Assembly: GCF_014269205.2 (NCBI RefSeq) | Contig: NZ_JABWRY020000001.1 | Location: 2,294,001-2,358,000, forward strand | Direction of reading: 5' to 3' | DNA: 64,000 bases | Source of the DNA: Pseudomonas kermanshahensis | GTDB taxonomy: Bacteria; Pseudomonadota; Gammaproteobacteria; Pseudomonadales; Pseudomonadaceae | In this document: one piece after another, positions 35,630 through 47,037 of the stretch | Position numbering within the stretch: position 1 is the stretch's first letter | Layout of the letters: every line of letters begins with the position of its first letter | The notes under the pieces: model-generated | What the model was told of the DNA's origin: nothing | What the model saw: only the letters and a program-made list of their open reading frames with translations | Database searches by the model: none | Position numbers and translations under genes: made by a program

Positions 35630-37195
35630 TTGAAGACGACTCGACTCCGCCGGCATGCGGGCAAACTGGCGCTGGTCGCCGCCGCGCTGCTGAGCACCCA
35701 GGCCATGGCGGCCGAGCAGGGCCCTAACCTGTTGCAAACCAAGTGCATGGGGTGCCATATCCCCGAAGGCAACGACACCTACAGCCGTATCAGCCATCAG
35801 CGCAAAACGCCGGAAGGCTGGCTGATGAGCATCGCCCGCATGCAGGTCATGCACGGCCTGCAGATCAGCGACGATGACCGGCGCACCCTGGTCAAGTACC
35901 TGGCCGACAAGCAGGGGCTGGCGCCCAGCGAGACCGATGGCGTGCGCTACGCCATGGAGCGGCGGCTGAACACCGTCGAACACTTCGACCAACAGCTCAG
36001 CGAAACCTGTGGCCGTTGCCACTCCGGTGCCCGCGTTGCCCTGCAGCGTCGCCCGGCCCAGGAATGGGAACACCTGGTCAACTTCCACCTCGGCCAATGG
36101 CCGTCTCTCGAATACCAGGCCCAGGCGCGTGACCGCGACTGGCTTGAAATCGCCCTCAAGCAAATGGTGCCGGACCTGGCCAAGCGCTACCCGCTCGACA
36201 GCCCGGCCTGGGCCGAATGGCAACAGGCCCGGCCCAAGGCCGATGCCTTGCCAGGGCAGTGGGCGTTCAGCGGTCACATGCTGGCCAAAGGCGATGTCCG
36301 TGGGGTGATGACGGTCAGTGCAGGGGAGGCTGACACCTTCAAGGTCGAGGTCAAAGGCAGCTACGCCGACGGCACGCCGTTCAATGGCAGCGGCTCGGCG
36401 ATCCTCTACAACGGCTATGAATGGCGCGGCAACGTGAAGGTGGGTGACAGCAACCTACGCCAGGTATTCGCGGCACTGGATGGCGAGATGAAAGGCCGCA
36501 TGTTCGAGGCCGATCACGACGAGCGCGGCCTGGACTTCAGCGCGGTGAAAGACGGCAAGGCACGCCTGCTGGCAGTGCAACCGGCCTTCATCAAGGTGGG
36601 CAGCGAAAGCGAGATCACCCTGGTCGGCAGCGGCCTGACGGGCAAGCCGGAACTGGGCGCAGGTGTTGAAGTGACAGAAGTGCTGGAGGCCACCCCGACC
36701 CTGGTGCGGGTCAAGGCGCGCGCGGCGGCAGACGCCAAGCCAGGCCAGCGAGACGTTGCAGTGGGCGCACTCAAGGGCGTCAACCTGGCGGTTTACGACA
36801 AGGTCGACGAGGTCAAGGTGGTGCCGGCGTTCTCCATTGCCCGCATCGGTGAAAACGGCGCGTCCGTGCCGAAGGTGCAGGGGCGCTTCGAAGCCGAAGC
36901 CTGGGGCAAAGACGCCAGCGGCCAGCCGCTGCGCATCGGTTACCTGCCCGCCCAATGGAAGGTCGAGCCGTTCAACGAGCGTGCCGTCGAGGACGAGGAC
37001 GTCAAGTTCGCCGGGCAGATGCAGGCCGACGGCGTCTTCGTACCCGGCGGTGCGGGGCCTAACCCGGCACGCAAGATGATGACCAACAACGCTGGCAACC
37101 TGAAAGTCATCGCCACCCTGGCTGACGGCGGCCAGACCGGCGAGGGCCACATGATCGTCACCGTCCAACGCTGGAACAACCCGCCCTTGCCATAA
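35630..37195 (+). CDS. qhpA: Quinohemoprotein amine dehydrogenase alpha subunit (diheme)
   Basis: This 521-residue precursor oxidises primary amines in the periplasm together with the beta and gamma subunits. A signal peptide (1-27, ending STQAMA) precedes AEQGP. The first heme site CMGCH is at 39-43, and a second CGRCH follows about 90 residues later; Ig-like domains make up the rest. The TTG start at 35630 is chosen because GGAGG (35619-35623) and the signal peptide fit it; the longer upstream frame has no such features. The sequence closely matches what I recall of the structurally known P. putida enzyme (also called PeaA). Confidence 0.92.
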   Translation: MKTTRLRRHAGKLALVAAALLSTQAMAAEQGPNLLQTKCMGCHIPEGNDTYSRISHQRKTPEGWLMSIARMQVMHGLQISDDDRRTLVKYLADKQGLAPSETDGVRYAMERRLNTVEHFDQQLSETCGRCHSGARVALQRRPAQEWEHLVNFHLGQWPSLEYQAQARDRDWLEIALKQMVPDLAKRYPLDSPAWAEWQQARPKADALPGQWAFSGHMLAKGDVRGVMTVSAGEADTFKVEVKGSYADGTPFNGSGSAILYNGYEWRGNVKVGDSNLRQVFAALDGEMKGRMFEADHDERGLDFSAVKDGKARLLAVQPAFIKVGSESEITLVGSGLTGKPELGAGVEVTEVLEATPTLVRVKARAAADAKPGQRDVAVGALKGVNLAVYDKVDEVKVVPAFSIARIGENGASVPKVQGRFEAEAWGKDASGQPLRIGYLPAQWKVEPFNERAVEDEDVKFAGQMQADGVFVPGGAGPNPARKMMTNNAGNLKVIATLADGGQTGEGHMIVTVQRWNNPPLP

Positions 37196-37242
37196 GGCAG
37201 GTGTGAACGCGTTTTCCAACGGATCGATTATCGGAGGTCGCC

Positions 37243-38673
37243 ATGGGCGCACTATTGAACCTGGTCGAACGCAACCTGCACGAAGTGCAGGTGGATGCCG
37301 ACCGCATGCTGTTCCACATACCCAGCAGCTCGCTGTTCGCCACCGACGCGGTGACCGGCGGCATCATCGACACCCTGCGCCAGCAAGGCTGCTCCGCCGA
37401 GGAGCTGATGCAGCGCCTCGGTCAGCAGTTTGCCGGTGCCGACATCCAGGACACCCTGCGCGAGCTGATCGCCCTGGAAGTGGTCAGCGACGGCTCACCA
37501 CTGACGCCGGAAATCGCCCTCAAGCAGGTCGAGCGCACGGCGTTGAACACGGTGGTGCTCAACGTCAACACCGGCTGCAACCTCAGCTGCACCTATTGCT
37601 ACAAGGAAGACCTGGACAAACCCTCTGCCGGCAAGAAGATGAGCACCGCTACCGCCGAGGCCTCGGTGGAGATGCTGCTCAAGGAGTCCCCTGACGAGCA
37701 ACGCTACAGCGTGGTGTTCTTCGGCGGCGAGCCGTTGTCCAACCGGGCTTTGATCGAACACATGGTCGCTTACTGCGAGCGGCGTTTCGCCGAGGCCGGC
37801 AAGCAGGTGGAGTTCATCATGACCACCAACGCCACCTTGCTTACCGAAGAAATCATCGACTGGCTCAACGCCCACCGTTTCGGGCTGTCGATCAGCATCG
37901 ACGGGCCGAAGACCGTGCACGACCGCAACCGCATCACCGTGGGCGGGCAGGGCACCTATGACGTGGTGCGGCGCAAGGCCGAGATGCTGCTGTCACGCTA
38001 TACCAGTCGCCCGGTGGGGGCGCGGGTCACCCTGACCCGTGGCATCACCGATGTCGAGACCATCTGGAATCACCTGTTCAACGAGATGGGCTTTGCCGAA
38101 GTCGGCTTCGCCCCGGTGACCTCGGGCGACCTGTCGGCATTCAACCTCACCAGCGACGAACTGGTGCAGGTGTTCGCCAACATGAAGGCCCTGGGCCGTC
38201 GCTACCTGGAAGCCGCGCTGGAGCACCGCAACATCGGCTTTTCCAACCTGCACCAACTGATCACCGACATCCACGAGGGCCACAAGAAGGCCCTGCCGTG
38301 CGGCGCCGGGCTGAAAATGCTGGCGGTAGACCATGAAGGTGAATTGAACCTGTGCCACCGCTTCACCGGCTCCAGCCTGCCGACGTTCGGCAACGTGCAC
38401 CAAGGTGTGAAGCAGGCCCAGCTCAATGACTTCCTGTCGCAACGCCTGGACCGCAGCAACACCGGCTGCGAGAGCTGCCGTATTCGCAACCTGTGCTCCG
38501 GTGGCTGCTACCACGAGAGCTATGCCCGCTACGGCGATCCGCAGCACCCGACCTACCACTACTGCGAGCTGATGCGCGACTGGGTCGACTTCGGCATCGA
38601 GGTCTACAGCCGCATCATGGCCGCCAACCCGGCCTTCATCGACCGCTACATCACCCCGCGGAAGGCGCACTGA
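37243..38673 (+). CDS. qhpD: Radical SAM thioether cross-linking enzyme
   Basis: This 476-residue radical SAM protein has the cluster motif C112-NLS-C116-TY-C119, a GGEPL motif and a SPASM-type cysteine-rich C-terminus (about 350-450, including [17 protein letters not shown]). In this system, QhpD makes the Cys-to-Asp/Glu thioether bonds within the gamma subunit before export. The N-terminal region (1-100) resembles a peptide-recognition domain. The substrate gene qhpC starts two bases after its stop. Confidence 0.92.
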   Translation: MGALLNLVERNLHEVQVDADRMLFHIPSSSLFATDAVTGGIIDTLRQQGCSAEELMQRLGQQFAGADIQDTLRELIALEVVSDGSPLTPEIALKQVERTALNTVVLNVNTGCNLSCTYCYKEDLDKPSAGKKMSTATAEASVEMLLKESPDEQRYSVVFFGGEPLSNRALIEHMVAYCERRFAEAGKQVEFIMTTNATLLTEEIIDWLNAHRFGLSISIDGPKTVHDRNRITVGGQGTYDVVRRKAEMLLSRYTSRPVGARVTLTRGITDVETIWNHLFNEMGFAEVGFAPVTSGDLSAFNLTSDELVQVFANMKALGRRYLEAALEHRNIGFSNLHQLITDIHEGHKKALPCGAGLKMLAVDHEGELNLCHRFTGSSLPTFGNVHQGVKQAQLNDFLSQRLDRSNTGCESCRIRNLCSGGCYHESYARYGDPQHPTYHYCELMRDWVDFGIEVYSRIMAANPAFIDRYITPRKAH

Positions 38674-38674
38674 C

Positions 38675-38998
38675 ATGAAGCACTTGAAGCCCCTGAACAA
38701 CAAGGCGCGCATCCTCGAGCAGGCCGCTGCCGAAGACCGTGTCGAAGAAGTCATGGCGATGAGCGCGGTGGCAGGCTGTACCGCCACCACCGACCCGGGT
38801 TGGGAAGTGGACGCCTTTGGTGGCGTGAGCTCGCTGTGCCAGCCCATGGAAGCCGACCTTTACGGCTGTTCCGACCCTTGCTGGTGGCCAGCGCAGGTGC
38901 CGGACATGATGAGCACCTACCAGGACTGGAACGCCCAGGCGACCAACTCCCAGGACGACTGGCGCAACCTCGGCACCGTGTTCCCGAAAGACAAGTGA
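38675..38998 (+). CDS. qhpC: Amine dehydrogenase gamma subunit, CTQ-bearing
   Basis: This 107-residue precursor has a leader of 28 residues and a 79-residue mature chain. Numbered from the mature start (MSAVAGC), every modified residue of the known P. putida enzyme is present: Cys7/Glu16, Cys27/Asp33 and Cys41/Asp49 for thioether bonds, and Cys37/Trp43 for the cysteine tryptophylquinone. The leader has no Sec features, consistent with export by QhpF and cleavage by QhpE. It lies between qhpD and qhpB. Confidence 0.94.
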   Translation: MKHLKPLNNKARILEQAAAEDRVEEVMAMSAVAGCTATTDPGWEVDAFGGVSSLCQPMEADLYGCSDPCWWPAQVPDMMSTYQDWNAQATNSQDDWRNLGTVFPKDK

Positions 38999-39030
38999 CC
39001 GGCCCAACAAGAATGACAAGGGGAAACCGC

Positions 39031-40152
39031 ATGAAACCTGGACTCTGCGCGCAGCTCGCGCTCACCGTCGCCGCCACGGCCAGCGCCTGGGCGGTACAGG
39101 CTGACGACACCGGGCCGGCCTTGAAGGCTGGCCATGAATACCTGATCGTGACCAACTACCCGAACAACCTGCATGTGGTGGATGTGGCCAGCGATGCGCT
39201 GTACAAGAGCTGCCGCATGCCCGATGCGTTCGGCCCCGGCACCGCGATGATGGCGCCGGACAACCGTACCGCCTACATCCTCAACAACCACTACGCTGAC
39301 ATCTACGGCATTGACCTGGACACCTGCAAGACCACCTTCCACGCCAACTTGTCCAGCGTGCCAGGGGAGGTCGGCAAGTCGATGTATTCGTTTGCCATCA
39401 GCCCTGATGGCAAAGAGGTGTATGCCACCGTCAACCCGACCCAGCGCCTGAACGATCACTATGTAGTCAAGCCGCCGCGTCTGGAGGTGTTCCGCACGGC
39501 CGATGGCCTTGATGCGAAGCCTGCGCGTACCTTCCCTATGCCGCGCCAGGTGTACCTGATGCGGGCCGCCGACGACGGCAGCTTGTTCGTGGCGGGCCCG
39601 GACATCTACAAGATGGACGTGCAAACCGGCAAGTATGAGGTGGCATTGCCGCTGCGCACCTGGAACCGGCCCGGCTACAGCGCCCCGGATGTGCTGTATT
39701 TCTGGCCGCATCAGAGCCCTCGGCACGAGTTCTCGATGCTCTACACCATTGCCAAGTTCAAGGACGAAAAGCAGGACCCAAATACCGCCGAACTGCTCTA
39801 CGGTTACCTGAGTGTCGACCTGAAAACCGGCAAGACCCACACCCAGGAGTTCGCCGACCTGACCGAGCTGTACTTCACCGGGTTGCGCTCGCCGAAGGAC
39901 CCGAACCAGATCTACGGCGTGCTCAACCGCCTGGCGCGGTATGACATCAAGGAACGCAAGCTGATCAAGGCGGCTAACCTTGAACACACCTACTACTGCG
40001 TGACCTTCGACAAGAAGGGCGACAAGCTGTACCTGGGCGGCACCTTCAATGACCTGGCGGTGTTCGACCCCGAAACGCTGCAGAAGGTGAGGAACATCAA
40101 GCTGCCGGGTGGGGACATGTCGACCACTACGCCGCAGGTGTTCATCCGTTAG
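39031..40152 (+). CDS. qhpB: Amine dehydrogenase beta subunit
   Basis: This 373-residue precursor has a signal peptide (1 to about 25, ending AVQA). The rest is a seven-bladed propeller of YVTN type ([40 protein letters not shown]). In the holoenzyme the beta subunit helps enclose the substrate site near CTQ. ATG 39031 is preceded by AAGGGGAAA. It is the last structural gene of the dehydrogenase, followed by a REP pair. Confidence 0.92.
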   Translation: MKPGLCAQLALTVAATASAWAVQADDTGPALKAGHEYLIVTNYPNNLHVVDVASDALYKSCRMPDAFGPGTAMMAPDNRTAYILNNHYADIYGIDLDTCKTTFHANLSSVPGEVGKSMYSFAISPDGKEVYATVNPTQRLNDHYVVKPPRLEVFRTADGLDAKPARTFPMPRQVYLMRAADDGSLFVAGPDIYKMDVQTGKYEVALPLRTWNRPGYSAPDVLYFWPHQSPRHEFSMLYTIAKFKDEKQDPNTAELLYGYLSVDLKTGKTHTQEFADLTELYFTGLRSPKDPNQIYGVLNRLARYDIKERKLIKAANLEHTYYCVTFDKKGDKLYLGGTFNDLAVFDPETLQKVRNIKLPGGDMSTTTPQVFIR

Positions 40153-40160
40153 TTTTGAGT

Positions 40161-40243
40161 TGGCTTCTTCGCGGGACAAGCCCGCTCCCACAGAGAATTG
40201 TGCAAGAGACCTGTGGGAGCGGGCTTGTCCCGCGAATGGGCCA
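40161..40243. repeat. Inverted REP pair after qhpB
   Basis: The left arm GCTTCTTCGCGGGACAAGCC with CGCTCCCACAG and the right arm CTGTGGGAGCGGGCTTGTCC with CGCGAATGGG form an almost perfect hairpin with a loop of about 17 bases, between qhpB and the ligase gene. Confidence 0.92.
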
Positions 40244-40277
40244 GTATGACCAGTACAAGAACAACAAGAGAACGCCC

Positions 40278-41951
40278 ATGCCCCAGCCAAGCTATTCCCA
40301 GGGCAACCAGGACAAACCCCTGCTTACCCACTGCATCGGCGACGCCTTCGACACCACCGTGGCCCGCTTCCCCGACCGCGAAGCCCTGGTGGTCCGCCAC
40401 CAGGCCTTGCGCTACACCTGGCGGCAACTGGCCGAGGCGGTCGACCAGCACGCGCGCGCCCTCATGGCATTGGGGGTGCAAGCCGGCGACCGCCTGGGCA
40501 TCTGGGCGCCCAACTGTGCCGAGTGGTGCATCACCCAGTTCGCCAGCGCCAAAGTCGGTGCGATCCTGGTCAACATCAACCCAGCCTACCGCGCAAGCGA
40601 GCTGGACTACGCCCTGGGCCAGGCGGGTTGCCGCTGGGTGATCTGCGCCGATGCCTTCAAGACCTCCGACTACCATGCCATGCTGCTGGGCCTGATCCCG
40701 GGCCTTGCCGAGGGCCACCCGGGCGCGCTGGCCTGTGAGCGGTTCCCCGAGTTGCGCGGGGTCGTGAGCCTGGCCGCTTCACCGCCGCCGGGCTTTCTCG
40801 CCTGGCATGCCCTGCAGGCCCGCGCCGACGCCATCAGTGCCGAAGCGTTGGCCACCCGCCAGGCGCAACTGCACTGTGACGACCCGATCAACATCCAGTA
40901 CACCTCCGGCACCACCGGCTTTCCCAAGGGTGCCACGCTGAGCCACAGTAACATCCTCAACAATGGCTACATGGTGGGCGAAAGCCTGGGCCTGACCGAG
41001 CACGATCGGCTGGTGGTGCCGGTGCCGCTGTACCACTGTTTCGGCATGGTCATGGCCAACCTGGGCTGCATGACCCACGGCAGCACCTTGATTTACCCCA
41101 ACGACGCCTTCGACCCACTCGCCACGTTGCGCGCAGTGGCCGAGGAAAAGGCCACCGCGCTGTACGGCGTGCCCACCATGTTCATCGCCGAACTGGACCA
41201 CCCGCAACGCAGTGCCTTCGACCTGTCGAGCCTGCGCACCGGGATCATGGCCGGCGCGACCTGCCCGATCGAAGTGATGCGACGGGTCATCGACGAGATG
41301 CACATGGCCGAGGTACAGATCGCGTACGGCATGACTGAAACCAGCCCGGTGTCCTTGCAAACCGGTGCCAATGACGACCTGGAACGCCGCGTGACCAGCG
41401 TCGGCCGTACCCAGCCACGGTTGGAGAACAAAGTCATCGATGCCGATGGCCGCACAGCCCCACGCGGCGAGATCGGTGAACTGTGCACCCGCGGTTACAG
41501 CGTAATGCTGGGTTACTGGAACAACCCCAAGGCCACGGCCGAGAGCATCGATGCCGAGGGTTGGATGCACACCGGTGACTTGGCGGTAATGGACGAGCAG
41601 GGCTACGTGCGCATCGTCGGGCGCAGCAAGGACATGATCATTCGGGGCGGCGAGAACATCTACCCACGTGAGCTGGAAGAGTTCTTCTTCACCCATCCAG
41701 CGGTGGCCGATGTGCAGGTGATTGGTGTGCCCTGCAGCAAGTATGGCGAGGAGATCGTCGCCTGGGTGCGCTTGCACCCGGGGCATGCAGCCACTGAAGA
41801 CGAGCTGCGTGACTGGGCGCGGGCGCGGATTGCGCACTTCAAGGTGCCGCGCTATTTCCGCTTCGTCGATGAGTTCCCGATGACGGTGACCGGCAAGGTG
41901 CAGAAGTTTCGCATGCGCGAGATCAGCATCGCGGAACTGTCGGCGGGGTAA
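40278..41951 (+). CDS. AMP-forming acyl-CoA synthetase
   Basis: This 557-residue ANL-family ligase has the P-loop [11 protein letters not shown], adenylate-binding YGMTETSP, the hinge region [16 protein letters not shown] and the catalytic Lys near the C-terminus (TVTGKVQKF). It most resembles medium-chain or aryl acyl-CoA synthetases. It lies downstream of the amine dehydrogenase genes, so activation of the acid made by the aldehyde dehydrogenase is a fair inference, but the substrate cannot be read from sequence. ATG 40278 follows the REP pair; no dedicated promoter was recognised. Confidence 0.85.
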   Translation: MPQPSYSQGNQDKPLLTHCIGDAFDTTVARFPDREALVVRHQALRYTWRQLAEAVDQHARALMALGVQAGDRLGIWAPNCAEWCITQFASAKVGAILVNINPAYRASELDYALGQAGCRWVICADAFKTSDYHAMLLGLIPGLAEGHPGALACERFPELRGVVSLAASPPPGFLAWHALQARADAISAEALATRQAQLHCDDPINIQYTSGTTGFPKGATLSHSNILNNGYMVGESLGLTEHDRLVVPVPLYHCFGMVMANLGCMTHGSTLIYPNDAFDPLATLRAVAEEKATALYGVPTMFIAELDHPQRSAFDLSSLRTGIMAGATCPIEVMRRVIDEMHMAEVQIAYGMTETSPVSLQTGANDDLERRVTSVGRTQPRLENKVIDADGRTAPRGEIGELCTRGYSVMLGYWNNPKATAESIDAEGWMHTGDLAVMDEQGYVRIVGRSKDMIIRGGENIYPRELEEFFFTHPAVADVQVIGVPCSKYGEEIVAWVRLHPGHAATEDELRDWARARIAHFKVPRYFRFVDEFPMTVTGKVQKFRMREISIAELSAG

Positions 41952-41957
41952 TGGCAT

Positions 41958-41980
41958 GGGCACCGGCGAGGCCGGTGCCC
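41958..41980. terminator. Stem-loop between convergent ligase and uvrA2 genes
   Basis: GGGCACCGGC-GAG-GCCGGTGCCC is a perfect ten-base-pair stem with a three-base loop, placed between the two stop codons. It lacks a T run, but the position suggests a bidirectional terminator. Confidence 0.65.
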
Positions 41981-41987
41981 AGCACCG

Positions 41988-44504
41988 CTACAACGCCTTG
42001 GCCAGGAAGCTGGCGGTACGGCTTTCAACGCACCCGGCGACGGCCTGCGGTGTGCCACTGGCCACAACCTTGCCCCCCGCATCCCCAGCCCCCGGCCCGA
42101 TATCGATCACCCAGTCGCTTTGCGCGACCACGCGCATGTCATGCTCGACCACCACCACGCTGTGCCCGGCATCCACCAGACGGTTGAGTTGTACCAGCAA
42201 CCGGTCGATATCCTGGGGATGCAGGCCGTTGGTGGGTTCATCCAGTACATACAACGTCGCCCCGCGCGCCGTGCGCTGCAACTCGGTGGCCAGCTTGATG
42301 CGTTGCGCTTCGCCGCCAGACAGCTCCGTAGCCGGTTGGCCCAGGCGCAGGTAACCCAGGCCGATATCCTGCAGCACTTGCAGGCTGCGCCGTACTGACG
42401 GCTGTTCGGCGAACACCGCCATGGCGTGTTCGACCGTCAGTTGCAGCACCTGGGCGATGTTCATCCCTTGCCAGGTCACCGCCAGTGTCTCGGGGTTGTA
42501 GCGGGCACCGTGGCAGGTCGGGCAGGGCGCGTAGACACTGGGCATGAACAACAGCTCGACGCTGACAAACCCTTCGCCCTCGCAGGTTGCACAGCGGCCC
42601 TTGGCGACGTTGAAGGAGAAACGCCCGGCATCGAAGCCTTGCGCCTTGGCGTGCTCGGTGGCAGCAAACAGTTTGCGCACGGCGTCGAACAGGCCGGTGT
42701 AGGTGGCCAGGTTGGAGCGGGGGGTACGGCCGATGGGTTTCTGATCGACCTGCACCAGGCGCTTGATGCTGCCCAGCCCGGCCTTTACCCGGCCGCTGCT
42801 GGTTGGTTCGGGGTCGTCCTCCAGGCTCTGTTCTTCGCGCTCGGCAGGCTGTTCGGCATGGCCCAGGTGCGCGCCGACCAGCTCCAGCAGCGCCTGGCTG
42901 ACCAGGCTGGATTTGCCCGAACCGGAAATACCCGTCACGGCGGTGAAGCACCCCAACGGGAACTGAGCGCTGAGGTTGTCGAGGTTGTTACGGGTGATGC
43001 CCTCCAGCGCTAGCCAGTCCTGTGCCTGGCGCGGTGTGCGAACGGCCTGGGCGTGCTCGCCGAACAGGTAGGCACGTGTGCACGATTGCTCGACCCGGGC
43101 GAGCCCCTCGGGCGGGCCGCTGTAAAGGATGGTGCCGCCGTGTTCACCGGCGGCAGGGCCAACATCCACCAGCCAGTCGGCGCGGCGCATGGTGTCGAGG
43201 TCGTGCTCCACCACATAGACCGAGTTGCCGGCCAGTTTCAGGCGCTGCAAGGCTTCGAACAAGGCCTCGCTGTCGGCAGGATGCAAGCCGGCCGAAGGCT
43301 CGTCGAGCACATAGATCACGCCGAACAGTTGCGAGTTGAGCTGGGTGGCCAGGCGCAGCCGCTGCAGCTCACCTGAGGACAGGCTCGGGGTGCTGCGCTC
43401 CAGGGCCAGGTAGCCCAGCCCGAGGTCGAGCAGGGTGTCGATGCGCGCCAGCAACTCATGGGCGATACGCTGGGCGGCCAGGCGTTTTTCCAAGGTCAGG
43501 TCGCCCTGGTGCTGGTCCAGGTAGGCCGGCGCTGCCACCGTGCGGAACACCTCGGCCAGCGCCTGCAACGAGAGGTGCGACAGCTCGGCGATGTCCAGGC
43601 CTGCGAAGGTCACGCTCAGCGCTTCGCGCTTGAGGCGTTTGCCCGCGCACAGCGGGCAGGGGCTTGGGCGCATGAACTGAGACACGCGCTTGCGCATCTG
43701 CGCGCTTTGCGAGTGCATGAAGGTGTGCAGTACGTAGCGCCGGGCGCCGCTGAACGTGCCCTGGTAGCTGGGCTCCTGCTTGCGCTTGAGGGCGGCGCGG
43801 GTTTGCGCCGGGGTCAGGCCGGCGTACACCGGGGCGGTGGGGGTTTCTTCGGTGAACAGGATCCAGTCGCGCTGCGCTTGTGGCAAGTCACGCCAGGGAA
43901 TATCGACGTCATAGCCCAGGGTTACCAGGATGTCGCGCAGGTTCTGGCCCTGCCAGGCCATGGGCCAGGCCGCCACTGCGCGCTCGCGGATGGTCAGTGA
44001 AGGGTCTGGGACCAGGGTTGCCTCGGTCACTTCATAGACGCGGCCCAGGCCGTGGCATTCGGGGCAGGCGCCCTGGGGGGTGTTGGGCGAGAAGTCTTCG
44101 GCATACAGCATCGCGTGCCCGGCCGGGTAATGGCCGGCGCGCGAGTAAAGCATGCGGATCGAGCTGGACAGTGTGGTGACGCTGCCCACTGAGGACCGCG
44201 CGCTGGGCGTGCCGCGTTGCTGTTGCAGCGCCACCGCCGGCGGCAGGCCTTCGATGGCGTCCACATCGGGCACGCCAACCTGGTCGATCAGGCGCCGGGC
44301 ATAGGGCGCGACGGACTCGAAGTAGCGGCGTTGGGCTTCGGCATACAGGGTGGAGAAGGCCAGCGAAGACTTGCCAGAGCCCGATACACCGGTGAACACC
44401 ACCAGCGCGTCGCGGGGGATATCGACATCGATGTTCTTGAGGTTGTGCTCGCGGGCGCCACGGACGCGGACGAAGCCGTTTGGGGTGGTTTGGCTTGGAG
44501 GCAT
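41988..44504 (-). CDS. UvrA2-type excinuclease ATPase homologue
   Basis: This 838-residue duplicated ABC ATPase has two Walker A motifs (GVSGSGKSS near 40 and GISGSGKSS near 510), two signature regions (LSSGELQRL and LSGGEAQRI) and zinc-type CxxC pairs ([26 protein letters not shown]). At this length it lacks the full UvrB-binding insertion of canonical UvrA (about 940 aa). This is the UvrA2 class linked to DNA-damage or drug tolerance. It stands alone on the minus strand. Confidence 0.87.
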   Translation of the reverse strand: MPPSQTTPNGFVRVRGAREHNLKNIDVDIPRDALVVFTGVSGSGKSSLAFSTLYAEAQRRYFESVAPYARRLIDQVGVPDVDAIEGLPPAVALQQQRGTPSARSSVGSVTTLSSSIRMLYSRAGHYPAGHAMLYAEDFSPNTPQGACPECHGLGRVYEVTEATLVPDPSLTIRERAVAAWPMAWQGQNLRDILVTLGYDVDIPWRDLPQAQRDWILFTEETPTAPVYAGLTPAQTRAALKRKQEPSYQGTFSGARRYVLHTFMHSQSAQMRKRVSQFMRPSPCPLCAGKRLKREALSVTFAGLDIAELSHLSLQALAEVFRTVAAPAYLDQHQGDLTLEKRLAAQRIAHELLARIDTLLDLGLGYLALERSTPSLSSGELQRLRLATQLNSQLFGVIYVLDEPSAGLHPADSEALFEALQRLKLAGNSVYVVEHDLDTMRRADWLVDVGPAAGEHGGTILYSGPPEGLARVEQSCTRAYLFGEHAQAVRTPRQAQDWLALEGITRNNLDNLSAQFPLGCFTAVTGISGSGKSSLVSQALLELVGAHLGHAEQPAEREEQSLEDDPEPTSSGRVKAGLGSIKRLVQVDQKPIGRTPRSNLATYTGLFDAVRKLFAATEHAKAQGFDAGRFSFNVAKGRCATCEGEGFVSVELLFMPSVYAPCPTCHGARYNPETLAVTWQGMNIAQVLQLTVEHAMAVFAEQPSVRRSLQVLQDIGLGYLRLGQPATELSGGEAQRIKLATELQRTARGATLYVLDEPTNGLHPQDIDRLLVQLNRLVDAGHSVVVVEHDMRVVAQSDWVIDIGPGAGDAGGKVVASGTPQAVAGCVESRTASFLAKAL

Positions 44505-44663
44505 GACGCAGTCCTAGGCTGTGGCTGAACGGTGCGCCAACGGTACCAGTAACAGCAAAGACAGTGACGGGAAAATGATTCCCTTCAGTAGTTCTGAGAG
44601 TTATGTACGCCAATTCATATGAATAGCCTGGCCCTCTAAACACAGGTTGAGCAGGCTCGAAAC

Positions 44664-45485
44664 ATGCAAACAACGGCACTATTACCCAATGATAAGCAAC
44701 CCTCGCTCCAGATGTTCAGGGCCCCCCCATTGCGGGCTTATGCGCCCTATGGTTATCACGTGGGCAGGGGCGGCCCACGCTTAGCGTTTGTTGGAGAACC
44801 GAATGCGCTACTGCCAAATGGTTATCTGATTGGCAACGGCAAGCGTGCCTACGGTACAGGGCTGATGCGCTTTTACAGCCCGGATGCTTTTAGCCCTTTC
44901 GGCCGAGGTGGGCTCAATGCCTATGCGTACTGCTTGGGGGATCCTGTCAACAATGTTGACCGTGACGGCCATTCCGCTACGCGCATAGTCGGCCAGGGGA
45001 CAGGCTTGGTATGGGGAACTGTGGGCATGTTGTCTGCGTTGAATAAAGCCTCGAAAACTATCGTCAGAAGATCGGTTGCCAAGGCCCAAGGGAGGCCTGT
45101 GCCACCGGAATACGATGCATCGAGCCGCACTAACAATGCGTTGATATTCAATGGAGGGTTGGTGAGTACGTTGACAAAAGTCCCTGGCGTTGCGATGGCC
45201 TATGCATTTCCAATGGGTTCGCTAGCGAGTGAGGCATCCACGCTAGTCGGCATAGGGGCTGCATCCGTGGCGGGTGTGGGCAAGTTGAGACAGTTGTACA
45301 CCGACTTAACGTCGACGATTCAAGAGGCCACGGCGAACAGGCTCCCACTGCCTGAGCTGTTCTGGGAGTCACTGAAAGAAGCTGCTGGCTGGAATCGTAT
45401 GCGTGGTCAAGAGTCGGCGATCCTAAGCCCCAGGCCAGAGGAGGTCCTGTTGGTCCAAATCAAAACTGTGAGGGGCGGCGGTTAG
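44664..45485 (+). CDS. Second orphan RHS-core protein
   Basis: This 273-residue protein has an RHS-associated core in its first 105 residues (YAPYGYHVGRGG, GYLIGNGKRAYGTGLMRFYS, PDAFSPFGRGGLNAYAYCLG, DPVNNVDRDGHS). A different C-terminal region follows, with hydrophobic stretches (GTGLVWGTVGMLSAL; VAMAYAFPMGSLASEASTLV), possibly membrane-active. The tip has no resemblance by eye to that of the RHS gene at 25552, while the cores align. No signal peptide, immunity gene or secretion gene is adjacent. Stand-alone function or remnant status cannot be decided. Confidence 0.65.
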   Translation: MQTTALLPNDKQPSLQMFRAPPLRAYAPYGYHVGRGGPRLAFVGEPNALLPNGYLIGNGKRAYGTGLMRFYSPDAFSPFGRGGLNAYAYCLGDPVNNVDRDGHSATRIVGQGTGLVWGTVGMLSALNKASKTIVRRSVAKAQGRPVPPEYDASSRTNNALIFNGGLVSTLTKVPGVAMAYAFPMGSLASEASTLVGIGAASVAGVGKLRQLYTDLTSTIQEATANRLPLPELFWESLKEAAGWNRMRGQESAILSPRPEEVLLVQIKTVRGGG

Positions 45486-45781
45486 GTACGTCGGCCGCGC
45501 GCCATACCACAGGAATAATTGGCCCGAAACAGATGGAGCAGCCTTGTGCTGCGAAGCGCCGCGCGGGCGGCGCTCCATCTCCTAGGCGTTGAAGATCTCA
45601 AACCGTTCACCTGGCGGCCCGCATGCAATCCCCCATGCCCAGTTCCACCCTGCGGAACCACATTCGATTGTGCTCCCCCCATCACTCGCGTTTATCTGTC
45701 AGCCAACACGACCTGCCTTCCCCGTCGTGATCTCACCGCGAACAACAAGAACGGGAACATACCCGCGCAAGGAGATTCCGC
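45486..45781. other. Intergenic stretch with a hybrid palindrome
   Basis: No gene is supported here. The stretch contains one REP-like half arm (GGAGCAGCCTTGTGCTGCGAA, 45535-45555) fused to the palindrome GCGCCGC-GCGG-GCGGCGC (45556-45573). The same palindrome core occurs inside the large hairpin at 57021. The promoter of the M20 hydrolase gene should lie downstream of this. Confidence 0.6.
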
Positions 45782-46957
45782 ATGTCCCGACATCAACACA
45801 TCCTGGCTTGGCTCAACGACGTGGCCAGCGACCTGCACGCCATCCGTCACGACATCCATGCACACCCGGAACTGGGTTTTGAAGAAAGCCGCACCTCGGC
45901 GCTGGTCGCTCGGCTGCTGCAAGCGTGGGGCTACGAGGTTCACACCGGTGTCGGCAAGACCGGGGTGGTGGGGGTGCTGCGCAACGGCAGCAGCCCACGC
46001 AAGCTGGGGCTTCGCGCCGACATGGACGCGCTGCCGATCCATGAGGCCACCGGAGCGGCCTACAGCAGCCGGCACCAAGGCTGCATGCACGCCTGCGGCC
46101 ATGATGGCCACACCACCATGCTGCTGGGCGCTGCACGTTACCTGGCGGCGACCCGGCAGTTCGACGGCACGCTGACGCTGATCTTCCAGCCGGCCGAAGA
46201 GGGCCAGGGCGGCGCCGAGGCGATGCTCGCCGACGGATTGCTGGAGCGCTTCCCCTGTGATGCACTGTTCGGCATGCACAACATGCCGGGGCTGCCGGCA
46301 GGGCACCTGGGCTTTCGCGATGGGCCGATGATGGCCTCGCAGGATTTGCTCAGCGTAACCCTCGAAGGCGTCGGCGGGCATGGCTCGATGCCGCACCTGA
46401 CCGTCGACCCGCTGGTGGCAGCGGCCAGTGTGGTGATGGCGTTGCAGACGGTGGTGGCGCGCAATATCGATGCCCAGGAAGCCGCAGTGGTCACTGTGGG
46501 GGCACTGCAGGCGGGCGAGGCGGCCAACGTGATTCCGCAGCAGGCGGTGCTGCGCCTGAGCCTGCGGGCGCTGAATGCCGAGGTGCGGGCGCAGACCCTG
46601 GCGCGAGTACGCGCGATCATCGTTAGCCAAGCCGAGAGTTTTGGCTGCACCGCCAGCATCGAACACCGGCCGGCGTACCCGGTACTGGTCAACCATGCCG
46701 CAGAGAACGCCTTCGCCCAAGAAGTGGGCGTGGAGCTGCTCGGTGCCGACGCGGTGGACGGCAACACCCGCAAATTGATGGGCAGCGAGGATTTCGCCTG
46801 GATGCTGCAACGTTGCCCGGGCGCCTACCTGTTCATCGGCAATGGCGTGTCGCGGCCGATGGTGCACAACCCAGCCTATGACTTCAACGACGACATTCTG
46901 CTGACCGGCGCCGCCTATTGGGGCGCGCTTGCCGAGCGCTGGCTCGAGCCCGCCTGA
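45782..46957 (+). CDS. M20-family amidohydrolase (hippurate hydrolase-like)
   Basis: This 391-residue metallopeptidase-like amidohydrolase has metal-binding motifs LRADMDALPI, HACGHDGHTTMLLG and FQPAEEGQGGAEAML, and a dimerisation domain with GVGGHGSMPH. It belongs to the M20D group that cleaves N-acyl amino acids or aromatic amino-acid amides. It is the first of four genes with an MHS transporter, an amidase and an IclR regulator, which suggests uptake and stepwise hydrolysis of an amide. The substrate is unknown. Confidence 0.87.
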   Translation: MSRHQHILAWLNDVASDLHAIRHDIHAHPELGFEESRTSALVARLLQAWGYEVHTGVGKTGVVGVLRNGSSPRKLGLRADMDALPIHEATGAAYSSRHQGCMHACGHDGHTTMLLGAARYLAATRQFDGTLTLIFQPAEEGQGGAEAMLADGLLERFPCDALFGMHNMPGLPAGHLGFRDGPMMASQDLLSVTLEGVGGHGSMPHLTVDPLVAAASVVMALQTVVARNIDAQEAAVVTVGALQAGEAANVIPQQAVLRLSLRALNAEVRAQTLARVRAIIVSQAESFGCTASIEHRPAYPVLVNHAAENAFAQEVGVELLGADAVDGNTRKLMGSEDFAWMLQRCPGAYLFIGNGVSRPMVHNPAYDFNDDILLTGAAYWGALAERWLEPA

Positions 46958-47037
46958 CCTTTATTTGACGACTGCCGCTGGAACCTGGGCGCGGCTGTGC
47001 CTGGGTCATCACCCAACAGATGAATGGAGTGTTCCCT

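Noticed and set aside
45612..45627. TGGCGGCCCGCATGCA as a sigma-54 promoter for the M20 hydrolase gene
   Set aside because: The GG-N10-GC spacing is right, but the bases after TGGC do not match the consensus and no activator site is nearby. The gene is followed by an IclR regulator, which works with sigma-70.
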